Shown here: positions 19,043 through 29,250 of the stretch, piece after piece
Layout: every line of letters begins with the position of its first letter
How positions within the stretch are numbered: position 1 is the stretch's first letter
Assembly (NCBI RefSeq): GCF_000003815.2
Contig: NC_049995.1
Coordinates: forward strand, 11,592,094-11,623,872
DNA from: Branchiostoma floridae
Taxonomy: Eukaryota; Chordata; Leptocardii; Amphioxiformes; Branchiostomatidae
Direction of reading: 5' to 3'
DNA: 31,779 nucleotides
The notes under the pieces: model-generated
What the model saw: only the letters and a program-made list of their open reading frames with translations
Databases searched by the model: none
What the model was told of the DNA's origin: nothing
Made by a program: the position numbers and the translations under genes

Positions 19043-19687
19043 NNNNNNNNNNNNNNNNNNNNNNNNNNNNNNNNNNNNNNNNNNNNNNNNNNNNNNNNNN
19101 NNNNNNNNNNNNNNNNNNNNNNNNNNNNNNNNNNNNNNNNNNNNNNNNNNNNNNNNNNNNNNNNNNNNNNNNNNNNNNNNNNNNNNNNNNNNNNNNNNNN
19201 NNNNNNNNNNNNNNNNNNNNNNNNNNNNNNNNNNNNNNNNNNNNNNNNNNNNNNNNNNNNNNNNNNNNNNNNNNNNNNNNNNNNNNNNNNNNNNNNNNNN
19301 NNNNNNNNNNNNNNNNNNNNNNNNNNNNNNNNNNNNNNNNNNNNNNNNNNNNNNNNNNNNNNNNNNNNNNNNNNNNNNNNNNNNNNNNNNNNNNNNNNNN
19401 NNNNNNNNNNNNNNNNNNNNNNNNNNNNNNNNNNNNNNNNNNNNNNNNNNNNNNNNNNNNNNNNNNNNNNNNNNNNNNNNNNNNNNNNNNNNNNNNNNNN
19501 NNNNNNNNNNNNNNNNNNNNNNNNNNNNNNNNNNNNNNNNNNNNNNNNNNNNNNNNNNNNNNNNNNNNNNNNNNNNNNNNNNNNNNNNNNNNNNNNNNNN
19601 NNNNNNNNNNNNNNNNNNNNNNNNNNNNNNNNNNNNNNNNNNNNNNNNNNNNNNNNNNNNNNNNNNNNNNNNNNNNNNNNNNNNNNN
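19043..19687. other. Assembly gap (645 N)
   Basis: A run of N interrupts the cytoplasmic tail of the LRR gene. The true length is unknown, so the frame on the far side cannot be assigned. Three short frames end after the gap, at 19727, 19734 and 19771. Any could be the true C-terminus, or none. Confidence 0.99.
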
Positions 19688-19969
19688 TCTACACTACGGC
19701 TGTACACTTCTATGGAATTCGAAGTAACAATTAATTGTACGCTATGCAGACCGGCCATTTGGTACAGATAGAAGTTTTTGTGTCATAAATTATTCTACGG
19801 GCAAGGTAAGGCTAAATGTTGAAATAATGCGCTATTGTGAAACAAATAGACACTAGATGACTGGAAGTTAGATTATACGTACTAGTAAAAAGTTTATGGT
19901 TGCCTTTGCTCGACTAGTTGTGTGGGAGATAAAAAAACTATGTCAAACCTATCGGACAGCTCATTTCAA
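19688..19969. other. Sequence after the gap, unassigned
   Basis: It may hold the last codons and 3' UTR of the LRR gene. The longest frame ends PAIWYR and then TAG at 19769-19771. No poly(A) hexamer stands out before the satellite begins. Confidence 0.3.
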
Positions 19970-21925
19970 AGTGTATACGCAACCTAACTGAGGAGGACAA
20001 ACCAGCCAAAGACACACTTGAGAACTGCGCCTTTAAAGTGTATAGTAACTAACTGAGGTGTAAACTTACATACTAAAGAAGAAAACTTAAAAAGGAAGCA
20101 TTTTTCTAAAACAAAAGATTGTCAAGCCCCTGACTCACCTAACAACTCCGTTCTCTACGTGTATACTAACCGTGAGAGAACGACGAGAAATCTTTTAAGG
20201 AAATCTTTTTCTGAAAGAAAAGTGCGTCATGCCCATGACACACCTACGAACTACACTCTCCATTTGTATATTAACAGAGTACGAAAAGAAATCTTTTAAG
20301 GAAACCTTTTTCTAAAAGAAAAATGCGTCATGCGTCATGACACATTTAAGAATTGCGCTCTCCAAATGTATACTAACAGAGAATGAAGAGAAACAGTTTA
20401 AGGAAATCCTTCTCTTTTATAAAAGAAAAGTGCGTCATGCCATGACACACGTAAGAATTGCGCTAAGTGTATACTAACAGAGAACGAAGAGAAATATTTG
20501 AAAGAAACTTTTTCCTTTTGTGAAAGAAAAGTGCGCCATGCCATGACACACTTAAGAATTGCGCTCTCTAAGTGTATGCTAACAGAGAACGAAGAGAAAT
20601 GTTTGAAAGAAACCTTTCTCTTTTATGAAAGAAAAGTGCGTCATGCCATGACACATTTAAGAATTGCGCTCTCTAAGTGTATACTATCAGAGAACGAAGA
20701 GAAATATTTGAAAGAAACTTTTCTCCTTTATGAGAGAAAAGTGCGTCATGCTATGACACACTTAAGAATTGTGCTCTCTAAGTGTACACTATCAGAAAAC
20801 GAAGAGAAATATTTGAAAGAAACTCTTCACTTTTATGAAAGACATAAATCATTGCGCTCTCTAAGTGTATACTAAGAGAAAACGAAAAGAAATCTTTTAA
20901 AGAAACTTTTCTCTGTTATTAAAGAAAAGTGCGTCATGCCATGATACACGTAAGAATTGCGCTCTCTAAGTGTATACTAACAGAAAACGAAGAGAAATAT
21001 TTTAAAGAAACTTTTCTCTTTTATGAAAGAAAAGTGCGTCATGCCATGACACACGTAAGAATTGTGCTCTCTAAGTTTATACTAAGAGAAAACGAAAAGA
21101 AATCTTTTGAAGGAAACTTTTCTCTTTTATCAAAGAAAAGTGCGTCATGCCATGATACACGTAAGAATTGCGCTCTCTAAGTGTATACTAACAGAAAACG
21201 AAGAGAAATCTTTTAAGGAAACTTTTTTTGAAAGAAAAGTGCGTCATGCCATGATACACCTAAGAATTGCGCTAAGTGTATACTAACAGAAAACGAAGAG
21301 AAATCTGTTAAGGAAACTTTTTTCTGAAAGAAAAGTGCGTCATGCCCATGATACACATAAGAATTGCGCTCTCTTTTTGTATCAGAGTACGAAAAGAAAT
21401 CTTTTAAGGAAATCTTTTTCTGAAAGAAAAAAAAGGTCAAGCCCTGACACACCTAACAACTGCGTTCTGTAAGTGTACACTATCAGAAAACGAAAAGCAA
21501 TCTTTTAAGAAAACATTTTCCTTTTTCTGAAAGAAAAGTGCGTCATGTCTATGACACACTTAAGAATTGCGCTCTCTAAGTGTATGCTAACAGAGAGCAA
21601 AGAGAATTCTATCAAGGAAACTTTTCTAAAAGAAAAGTGCGTCATGCCCATGACACATTTAAGAATTGCGCTCTCTATTTGTATATTACAGAGTACGAAA
21701 AGAAATCTTTAAAGGAAACATTTTTCTGAAAGAATACACATACACATGACACACTTAAGAATTGCGCTCTCTTTTTGTATACTAACAGATTACGAAGGGA
21801 AATCTTTAAAGGAAACCTTTTTCTGAAAGAAAAGAAGGTCACGCCCATAACACACCTAAGAATTGCGCTCTCTATTTGTATATTAAGAGAGTACGAAAAG
21901 AAATATTTTAGGGAAACTTTTTTCT
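19970..21925 (+). repeat. 105-bp satellite array, about 18 copies
   Basis: The unit runs GAAAGAAAAGTGCGTCATGC, CATGACACACTTAAGAATTG, CGCTCTCTAAGTGTATACTA, ACAGAGAACGAAGAGAAAT, then a CTTTTCTCTTTTAT-like pyrimidine tract. The marker GTGCGTCATG lies at 20531, 20636 and 20741 (exact 105-bp steps), then at 95-106-bp steps to about 21840, with one truncated unit near 20830-20870. Outer copies (before 20220, after 21640) are more diverged. Each unit centre has the palindrome GTCATGCCATGAC. Because 105 is a multiple of three, the best copies stay open as a 35-residue repeat (20498-20875). I regard that as a side effect, not a gene. Confidence 0.9.
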
Positions 21926-22309
21926 AAAACTGGCAAAATCAGGCAAAGTTGCATGGTATGTCAGGTGCTGGCCGCAGACTCCCTTGAAATAAGCCTGTTT
22001 GTTTAACCGTCAGACAGCAGATTCTCAGTGTGGACCAAGTCCTTGGCCACATCAAGTAAATAGTCCATTTCTGAACTCAGCTGAACCTCCTTGCTTCCAA
22101 CGATACTGAGTCAGGACACGCGGACTCCACGGCTACGCGCTCTGGTATGACCTCTCTGTTGCGACCCGGAAGTATACTGGATATACTGGAAAGCGGTAGC
22201 CCAGAAACCCCCATGCAGTACGAAATCGTCGCCGAAATCAGGCATTTCACGGCAGTTTGAAGGCCAACTTTAGCTCTTGAAATCTCACCGTAACATAATA
22301 TCTAAAAGT
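21926..22309. other. Non-coding, higher GC near 22100-22270
   Basis: The GC content rises here (GACACGCGGACTCCACGGCT, TTGCGACCCGGAAGTATACT), including one ETS-type CCGGAAGT near 22165. No promoter architecture or open frame could be confirmed. Confidence 0.25.
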
Positions 22310-22636
22310 TCAAATGCACTGTATGTGATAGATCAACTTGTCAGGATCACGTAGATACCTTTTATAGCATAATCTGGCGAATATTATCTTTTCTATCGAG
22401 TTTTTCCGTGACGATGTCTTGTGCCTCTTTTCGGCGGTCAACAGCTTGGGGGGGCACGGGATCTCATAGTCAAAGCAGTACAGCTTACGAGCCTGCAAAC
22501 AGACTTGTACCCGGTAGAGGAAGGAGCCGAAGGTTTGGCGAGTATGGCTCAACCAGGAGTGTTCTCGTCTCAAAATCAGCTGATGAAGTCTTAAGCACAT
22601 ACCAAAAATGTGGTGATGTCCTTCCTCACAGGTCAT
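22310..22636 (-). other. Coding-like fragment, possible exon or gene relic
   Basis: The minus strand is open for 108 codons. The part at about 22400-22560 has mostly G/C third positions and a plausible protein composition (FLYRVQVCLQARKLYCFDYE, IPCPPK). The ends of the frame lose that bias. I see no convincing splice donor and do not recognise the family. The plus strand is also open over 103 codons but with a less protein-like composition. It could be an exon, a processed fragment or chance. Confidence 0.22.
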
Positions 22637-23460
22637 GGAGTCAGGTTATGCACTCGTTTGATGAAGTCGCGTCTGAGGCGTTTGTAAGATTTTTAACAGG
22701 GCGCCGTCATAGTATATAAAGAAAAAAGTCTGTGTTTGGGTTCAGTGAGATGCTAACACAACAGCAAGCGCAAAGAATCCAAAAGAGTTCTTTCATTCAA
22801 ATTTGAGAGAAACTAAAAGAGAAAACCCCCGAGATGAAAACATATTTGGGACACGACTCCTCGACGAGTCTGCATGTTGACTAGAACCTTTTCGTTGTAC
22901 GAAGATCATTTGACCACCACCCCAACGTTGTAGAATATTACCATTATGTCACTTACCCATCCCCTAAGTCATCATGTTACCTCATATCCTTACATCAAAA
23001 GTATTGAAAAAGTTAGGGCGCCTTCAACAAATCCGTGCTGCACACTAAATTCCATCTATCAGTCGTCGAATCTGAACACTTCTCTGGAACTTTTTCAAAC
23101 ATTTACTCTAAATGATATCTTTATCTTACTCACCTAGATTTTTTTGCAATAATATTCCGTAATTAATACAAGTAATGCAGTGGCGAGGAAGGCAGCCATC
23201 CGAAAGTCTGTGTCACCTTTCAAGCGAAAATCTTTGAAGATAAGGGCAAATTTGTGACAGGAGAAAGAAAAAGAAAGAAGCAGAAACATTACGAATACAA
23301 TAGTTTCTCTCGGTACCATACTACGGTATGGTGGAGTGAAAATGATAAGGGCAAAATGCCCATTGCTTTTACAGACCCTGATCTTCAATGATTGGACTGA
23401 ACAGATGACTCTAACAGAATGAGCGGTCCTGGTGTTAGGAACAACTGCCGCCGTACGCAC
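22637..23460. other. Mostly non-coding; one small minus-strand frame with a donor-like end
   Basis: On the minus strand, ATG at 23319 opens 61 codons with a hydrophobic start (VFVMFLLLSFSFSC) and a hydrophobic end, and stops with TAG at 23134. The very next bases are GTGAGTAAG, a strong splice-donor consensus. No homology is recognised. The rest shows nothing. Confidence 0.25.
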
Positions 23461-23724
23461 AGGTGAGTAGTAAGACTGTAAGCTTGCTGATGGTCTGTAG
23501 ATGTACTGAAATGTTAGAGTACACACAGGTGAGTAGTAAGGCTGTAAGCTTGCTGGTGGTCTGTAGATGCACCGAAATGTTAGAGTACGCACAGGTGAGT
23601 AGTAAGGCTGTAAGCTTGCTGGTGGTCTGTAGATGCACCGAAATGTTAGAGTACGCACAGGTGAGTAGTAAGGCTGTAAGCTTGCTGGTGGTCTGTAGAT
23701 GCACCGAAATGTTAGAGTACGCAC
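23461..23724 (+). repeat. 66-bp tandem repeat, four copies, each with a splice-donor consensus
   Basis: Copies start with AGGTGAGTAGTAAG at 23461, 23527, 23593 and 23659 and run through CTGTAAGCTTGCTGGTGGTC, TGTAGATGCACCGAAATGTT and AGAGTACGCAC. Copies 2-4 are nearly identical; the first differs at a few sites. The junction CACAGGTGAGTA matches the 5' splice-site consensus. The unit is 22 codons long and open on both strands, so long opposing frames arise that I do not call as genes. Confidence 0.9.
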
Positions 23725-23729
23725 GCTAG

Positions 23730-23841
23730 CATAGCCTGCAGTTCAGCCTTCTTCGTTTTCTTCCGCTCCCAAAGGTCGCTGTTGGCGAGTAGCGACCTTC
23801 GGGAGCGGAACAAAGCGAACAAGGCTGGACTCCAGGCCACG
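23730..23841. mobile_element. Foldback element with 51-bp arms
   Basis: Arm 23730-23780 pairs with 23791-23841 at 43 of 51 positions around a 10-nt loop (GTTGGCGAGT). The inner 19 bp (TTCCGCTCCC, then AAGGTCGCT) pair with one mismatch. The outer motif (AGCCTG..CAGCC) and the inner GCTCCC(A/G)AA are shared with the foldback at 6450-6561, while the rest of the arms differs. It abuts the 66-bp array. It could be a MITE or a structured RNA. Confidence 0.7.
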
Positions 23842-24179
23842 TAAGCAGGATGTGGTATGAATGTGTCTAGACTTGTTGATTATAGCACTGAATAATCACG
23901 AGCGTCCTTGGTGAGTAAACAACAGTCCTGAGTCTATAGTCACAGCATAGTCAGAACTGCCACATATTGTTGTTATTGTTGGCACCCCTGTAGTGTCTAG
24001 TAGCACATACATTTCCTCACTGTTTCAGTAGCAGGGTATATTTGTACAGGGAGGGGACTTTTATTCATATCATATTGTAGTGATGTTTCCTCACTTGAAA
24101 TGAACGGACTCATGTAGCAGCTCCCTATTATGTATGTTGTACCATGTATGTAAACATTGTGTATATAGACTTGTAGACT
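23842..24179. other. Non-coding, no feature recognised
   Basis: No frame, array or inverted repeat is supported in this stretch. It may be part of the retrotransposon-like tail that follows. Confidence 0.3.
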
Positions 24180-24352
24180 TATAAGACTCATATGGACTTA
24201 AAACGATGTAAACTCTTGTAATATACTTTGCCCAACCCTTGCCTCTACCATTATAACCTCAATGAAAAGCGGCTTGCAGGTCGATTTGAGCTTTCGTGAA
24301 TAAATAAAGGTGCAAGCAAGCAAACAAACAAACAAACAAACAAACAAACAAA
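24180..24352 (+). mobile_element. Possible LINE-type 3' tail ending in (CAAA)n
   Basis: The run AATGAAAAGCGGCTTGCAGG, TCGATTTGAGCTTTCGTGAA, TAAATAAAGGTG leads into CAAGCAAG and then eight or more CAAA units ending near 24352. Non-LTR retrotransposons that end in short tandem repeats after an AATAAA-like sequence look like this. The 5' part is missing, and no reverse transcriptase is present. Confidence 0.4.
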
Positions 24353-24825
24353 TTCATACCCAGTACCTCCTTTATTCTCCCGTTTGACCATTCTATGTCC
24401 AAGAGACGAGAAGCTCCAAGCTGAACCTATGTATGGGTGTTGTTCTAGACCCCATGTTCTAGATTATTTATTGAAGGTCGACTTTAATACTAATTGTGTA
24501 TAAACATGTATATATCATGTGCACGTTACGCTCACAATGGTTCAATTCCTTGGAATTGTATGATTATAGAAAAAAAATTAGAAAAAGGCTTAGTGGTGGC
24601 CACGAAAAAATGTAGACACGTTACTAACGTGATGAAAGTGGGTTTAATACTGGTAGTACTATGTAACTTAAGTTCTAGTAGTAACACTGGTAGTAATACT
24701 AATAGCTGTTCCTGTAGCAATTACAACATAGTTGTTGTGACTTTTGTAGTATTAGCATTAGTAATTATAATACATTTGTGTAGCATTATAGCGGTAGCTC
24801 GAGTAACGAATGAATGAATGAATGA
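24353..24825. other. Non-coding, with a TAGTA-rich low-complexity patch
   Basis: The segment 24640-24800 is rich in GTAGTA / AATACT triplets. The 107-aa frame through it has Ser/Asn and Val/Ile runs that follow from the low complexity. A short GAATGAATGAATGA run sits at 24808-24823. Confidence 0.4.
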
Positions 24826-25080
24826 CTACCAAATTTGTATGATTTGACTGCGACTACTTGAAAAGTCATTTGACTGAGACTACCAGAATTAGACATATGA
24901 CAAATACTACCAGATTTGAGTCACTTTACTCAGACCACCAAATTTCAGTCACTTGACTCAGACCACTAGAATTGAGTCAATTGACTCAGACTACAATGTT
25001 TGAGTCACTTGGCACATATCCATCTAAAATGACAAATTCAGTCAGCATGTTTGAAAAATACGATTTTTGCATGAGTCAAT
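24826..25080 (+). repeat. ~36-bp degenerate tandem repeat with clustered AP-1-like sites
   Basis: The unit is about ACTACCAGAATTTGAGTCAC, TTGACTCAGACC. It contains TGAGTCA or TGACTCA at 24917, 24954, 24973, 24982, 25001 and, just outside, 25072. The pair at 24973-24988 forms the perfect 16-bp palindrome TGAGTCAATTGACTCA. TGA(G/C)TCA is the AP-1 (Fos/Jun) and related bZIP consensus. Whether the cluster is functional is unknown. Confidence 0.65.
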
Positions 25081-26924
25081 GGACGCAATATATTGTAAAT
25101 TTCAAACTAAGAACGTCTTAATCTCTAGGAAACTAGCCATAAATTCTGATATTTGGTAAAATGCAATAATTTGAACTTAGTCATAAAAGGGAAATAAAAT
25201 GGATTTTCACTTATTTTTGGATCATGTGATGGTGATGGTATGTAAAAGAAGTGGAGAAACAATCCGGAAAAGCATAAGAGATGGATTTTGATACTATCAA
25301 AGTCTTTGCTCGATGGCAATGGTAATATCTTGATATCAAAACTATAAAGCAGAAATAATTTGAATGATATTGAGACTCCAAATTTCCCTGAGCCACTATT
25401 TGCTCATTCGTATATGCTCTATAACATTACATTCGGGGAAATAAGAAGAAATTTCCCCAGAAGCAGTCAAAATTTGCATCCACCAAATGAAGCATCCAAA
25501 AACAGCCGAATCAATCCAAAAACATTGTCAATTTCCTTTTTTGTATGTATGAAATGAACCCTGCAGATATAGACCATGCTGCGGCAACTTTGTTTTTTTT
25601 ATTAGTGGCGTTAAATGTAAAACACAGAAAACGACATAATTCTTTCAAAGATAACAAATGTCCCTGGAAAAATAAAATGAAATGAAATCACAAGGTTCCG
25701 TGAAGGTAAATTTGCGGTACTGGCCTTGGTGCTGATAGCTCCATCTTGTGCAGACACTTTTCAGGTGGATCGCTAGAGGCCGCTGCTGTATGGTACTGGT
25801 CGAGTCTATATAGCTAGTGACGTGACAAATCCGCGGTCTAGCAACGACCTCTAGTTATTCTTTTGCAAAATACAAGGACATTCATGACAATCACTGTATA
25901 GAGTATTATTGTCTTTACCCTAGACATAAAAATGATCTGTTATATGCACAGCTTTTTCTTTCTATAGAAAAAGGCTCGATTTGAATTCAAGTGGAATGAA
26001 TAAAAAGATATGAAATACAGCTGCATAAAACTTTAACGCTGTAACGTTAGTTAATGCATAAAATCGTGTTCTAACACTTCTGATGATAAAAAACACCCTG
26101 TTTCAAAATCAGGCTGGTAACATAACAGTACTCGTCATATTTTGGTTGATTGACTTAATCAATATGCTTGGATTCTGTAGACACATCAATGTAAATCTGT
26201 AACGTCGTCCCTCATATGTTCACTAACAGATTTTCTTACCCTCTTTTCTGTAGCATGTTTATGTACCGATTTGTATACAAGTGTAGTAGCAATATCAATG
26301 TACATTTACACATCAGAACAAATATATATATACTTGTACTGCAATGTGCCATGTACAAACTGTCAATATTATTTGAAAACTTCACAGAACCTTCATATGC
26401 CCGGGAGGCCCACACCCAAATTTTATCACAATTACCATTTTTGAAAGGCTGGAATTTCTATTTTTGACATCTATTTGTCATTTTGTGTGGATTTCCTGGT
26501 AGTACTAAGTAAGTTTAGTATGTCCTGAAAATTTCAACCTTCTACGATATCGGGAAGGTCAAAAACTTGGTCATCGAACATGCTTCCAAGAGCATTTTTA
26601 CCCCATAGTTAAGCATTGAATTGTCGACGTCAATAACCTAAAAAATGTGCGATTTGCACCATTTGATAAGGCTTTGGACCAAACACCATAATCAATAAGA
26701 AAAATATGAAATTTAGGCTGATTTATGCAAATTTTATGCAAATTAGGTTCCCAGTATAGTTAATGATATAGCATATCTACGTCATATTATTAAAGTAATT
26801 AAGGCTTCCAGCGCTCTTGATCAATTATCAATCCTATGTACCCACCACATACAATAATCTTATACATTATGGATCTTCTGTGAAATCCCTAAAGCGCAGT
26901 ATGTGCAGTTAAAAATGCTTATTT
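25081..26924. other. Long non-coding stretch
   Basis: No supported gene. Two ATGCAAAT octamers (POU-factor type) lie 11 bp apart at 26725 and 26736. A CTCF-like ATCGCTAGAGGCCGCTGCTG is at 25769-25788, with a TGACGTGA at 25819. The AT-rich frames of 65-83 codons show no domain. Confidence 0.35.
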
Positions 26925-27465
26925 GTATGATGGCGCCCCCCTCCCCCCTGCATGCTTAACACAGAACACTTAAGATATGGGAATATTTTCAGTTGTCAAC
27001 ATACTACTAGTACAAAGACGAAACTTCATACCATAACAAAAAAGAACAAGTTGTATAAGCTGTCAACTCTATTTATTCCTATCTTCAACTGTATGCATTT
27101 CATGACCTTCATAAATCATTACATATGCATATTGTACATGGTGCCACCCTCCCCCTTGGCATAGGAAAACAACATCTCAGCCCTTATATAAATTACACTC
27201 ACAGTTTGAAGGGTGGCTGGAATCAGAATGGTGGAGATCAGTACAAAGTCACAAGTTGAACAAGTACAGCATAATTAACTATGCGTTTCATTACCTTAAT
27301 AAGTCATTACATATGCATATTGTACATGGTGCCCCCCTCCCCCTTGACAAAGGAAAACAACATCTCAGCTCTTACATTCACAATTTAAAGTGTGGCTGGG
27401 ATCAGAATAGTAGAGAAACAGTACAAAACTTCATATCTATCGAGTACTGCATAATCAACTATGCA
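26925..27465 (+). repeat. ~190-bp tandem repeat, two full copies and one partial
   Basis: The blocks ATGCATTTCATGACCTTCAT (27092) and ATGCGTTTCATTACCTTAAT (27281) are followed in both copies by CATTACATATGCATATTGTA, CATGGTGCC.CCCTCCCCCTT, GGAAAACAACATCTCAGC and a GTGGCTGG(A/G)ATCAGAATAG-like segment. A third unit starts at 27458 and ends at once. A partial copy with GGCGCCCCCCTCCCCCCTG starts near 26931. Confidence 0.75.
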
Positions 27466-28739
27466 TTTTATAACCCTATATGCAATAAATAAAATGAAAA
27501 GCTGACAGTGGAATGTCAGCGTCAGCATCGTTTCTCCTAAGGGCCGTGAGAAGAATGTCGTCTTCATTATATGCTACAGAAGCAAGAGGTAAGTAGTCCT
27601 CAACATCATCATGTTTTTTTGTTTTCTTTTACATTTTGTTTGCTGAGACAATAAATTCTGCCAGAGTCAATGATGTTCATCCCCAATCGGGGTAGTTCAG
27701 CCCAAAGCTGAAATTCCAGTTCCAGGCCTGTCATGTCTGGTACTTTGCGATGGTTTGTGACGAGTTCGCTTTTTTATAATGTCTAAACAAGCTGTCTTTT
27801 CTTGTCCTTCTTTCATCACAATCACATGCTTGTCCTTTCTTCTTTCTTTCATGATTCCTCTTCTTTGTAGATTTCTCTTAGTTGTCCTTCTTTCAAAGGT
27901 TCTCCACAGTGTTTTCATTCCTCTGTCCTTTCCTGGCAGTATACATAGCACAAACTTTGACAAATTTCTCTTGTCCTACCAGCCAGGTGGCTGGATTATC
28001 ATGCTTTCACCTTACCATGCTGTTTCGTCGTGTATTGTAGTTCTTCACTAATTTGCTGTACAGTACTCAGTGCGACCACCAATTTGCATTTTGAACCAAA
28101 ACTTTTGCGGTGCAGCAAATTGTTTCCAATCCTCCAAACTCATGTAGCCAACAGAGCAAGATGCTGTGTCTGTCATGAAGTTGTTTTGTTTGAGTCACGA
28201 TTCAATGTTTCTTGCATGAATGACTTCTCCTTTATCTTGGAACTTGACACTGGAATATTGCTGCTCTAAAAGGTCAGCTTAGCTGTAGTCCTTTGGGTAG
28301 ATTCCAGCAACATATACCTGTAAGTGTAACATTAAAACAAAATCTTTACCTTCCAAACATATCTTATTCCAGCATGACTAAAAGTACTAAAATTAGAATT
28401 ATCAAAATACATTGAAAGCATTAATTTAAGTCAAATTTTTTTCAAATTCTATTTTGATAGGTAATGGAACCCGCCTCATCTTGCTTCGCAAAAACGTTAT
28501 TAGAGTCTTAACCCCATACGTTGAATCACATACACCATACTACGAATGAAGCCCCCCTCCCTCTTCTGCTACAGTATGCTTGTCAACGTAGGCATATATA
28601 TTGCGTGAAAAATTCAAATATATCGATATCAAATATCATCTAAGATAATTCTGAAACCCACATCCTTCCTAAAATTCATATTTTGCTACCAAGACTACGT
28701 TAAAAAAACGATTATTACCGAAAATGTCTGCGTTGAATC
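27466..28739. other. Non-coding; pyrimidine-rich middle
   Basis: The segment 27790-27960 is strongly pyrimidine-rich on the plus strand (CTTGTCCTTCTTTC repeated), which creates an 88-aa Lys/Arg/Glu-rich frame on the minus strand. Several minus-strand fragments at 28000-28270 look faintly protein-like but are broken by stops in every frame. I assign nothing. Confidence 0.3.
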
Positions 28740-29250
28740 ACCGTCCGTGAGGGGGAGGGTCGGCCGGGAGCTATGAATTGGGTCACCGTAGAGTTTTCCG
28801 CGGTCTTTCGGACGGCGGCACGCAAACATTTTTGCACGGAAATTCATAAAACTCCGTCAGTATGTCCCTTCATATGTTATTTATCGACTGTAAAACCCGC
28901 TTTTCCGAAAATTAAGAGATGTCAAAAATACAGCGAAAATACGTCGATGTATTCTCGTCAACTTCGCTTTTGAAAAGAGACTCCCGCAGCTGTTCAGAGC
29001 GGGCGGGATATGACGTAGCCAGTACTGTTGGCTTTATAAGGAAACCTTTGATTGGCTCTATTTGAATTTACCGCGAGGCGCCGACGAATCAAAGAAATAG
29101 TTACATTTTAGCCTGGCGCGCGGGTTGAACCCGGAAGTGCAGGACGCAGCGCTGAAAACTGGGTCACGGGCGGGTGCCCGCAGCGCGTAAACCATGGGCG
29201 CGCGGACACTTTTCATCGATTTTTAAACTGCGATAACGTTAGTTTGCGTT
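28740..29250. promoter_or_regulatory. CpG-rich promoter-like region
   Basis: The GC and CpG content is well above the flanks. Elements include GAGCGGGCGGG (Sp1-like, near 28997-29007), TGACGT (29011-29016), ATTGG (reverse CCAAT, 29051-29055) and CCGGAAGTG (ETS, 29131-29139). ACCATGGGC at 29191 opens a 10-codon frame. This set is typical of a housekeeping-type promoter. I cannot identify the gene it would serve or its direction. Confidence 0.35.

Noticed and set aside
18899-19771. Frames running through the assembly gap in several phases
   Set aside because: They are made of unknown residues. Gap length is an estimate, so none can be trusted.
20498-21180. Open frames of 125 and 83 aa with a 35-residue repeat (ERKVRHAMTH-type)
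   Set aside because: They follow from a 105-bp satellite whose period is a multiple of three. The frame breaks as soon as unit length varies, and neighbouring copies carry stops.
23134-23729. Long repeat-protein frames on both strands (196, 89 and 88 aa)
   Set aside because: A 66-bp stop-free unit repeated four times opens several frames at once. Equal openness of both strands argues against coding.
24494-24817. 107-aa frame with hydrophobic C-terminal segment
   Set aside because: The hydrophobic and Ser/Asn runs come from a low-complexity GTAGTA/AATACT patch. No other coding signal.
26725-26743. Two POU octamers (ATGCAAAT) 11 bp apart as an enhancer
   Set aside because: Octamers are frequent in AT-rich DNA, and the second copy looks like a short local duplication. 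No further support.
27697-27963. 88-aa Lys/Arg/Glu-rich minus-strand frame
   Set aside because: Composition results from the CTTGTCCTTCTTTC-type pyrimidine tract on the plus strand. No family recognised and surrounding frames are broken.
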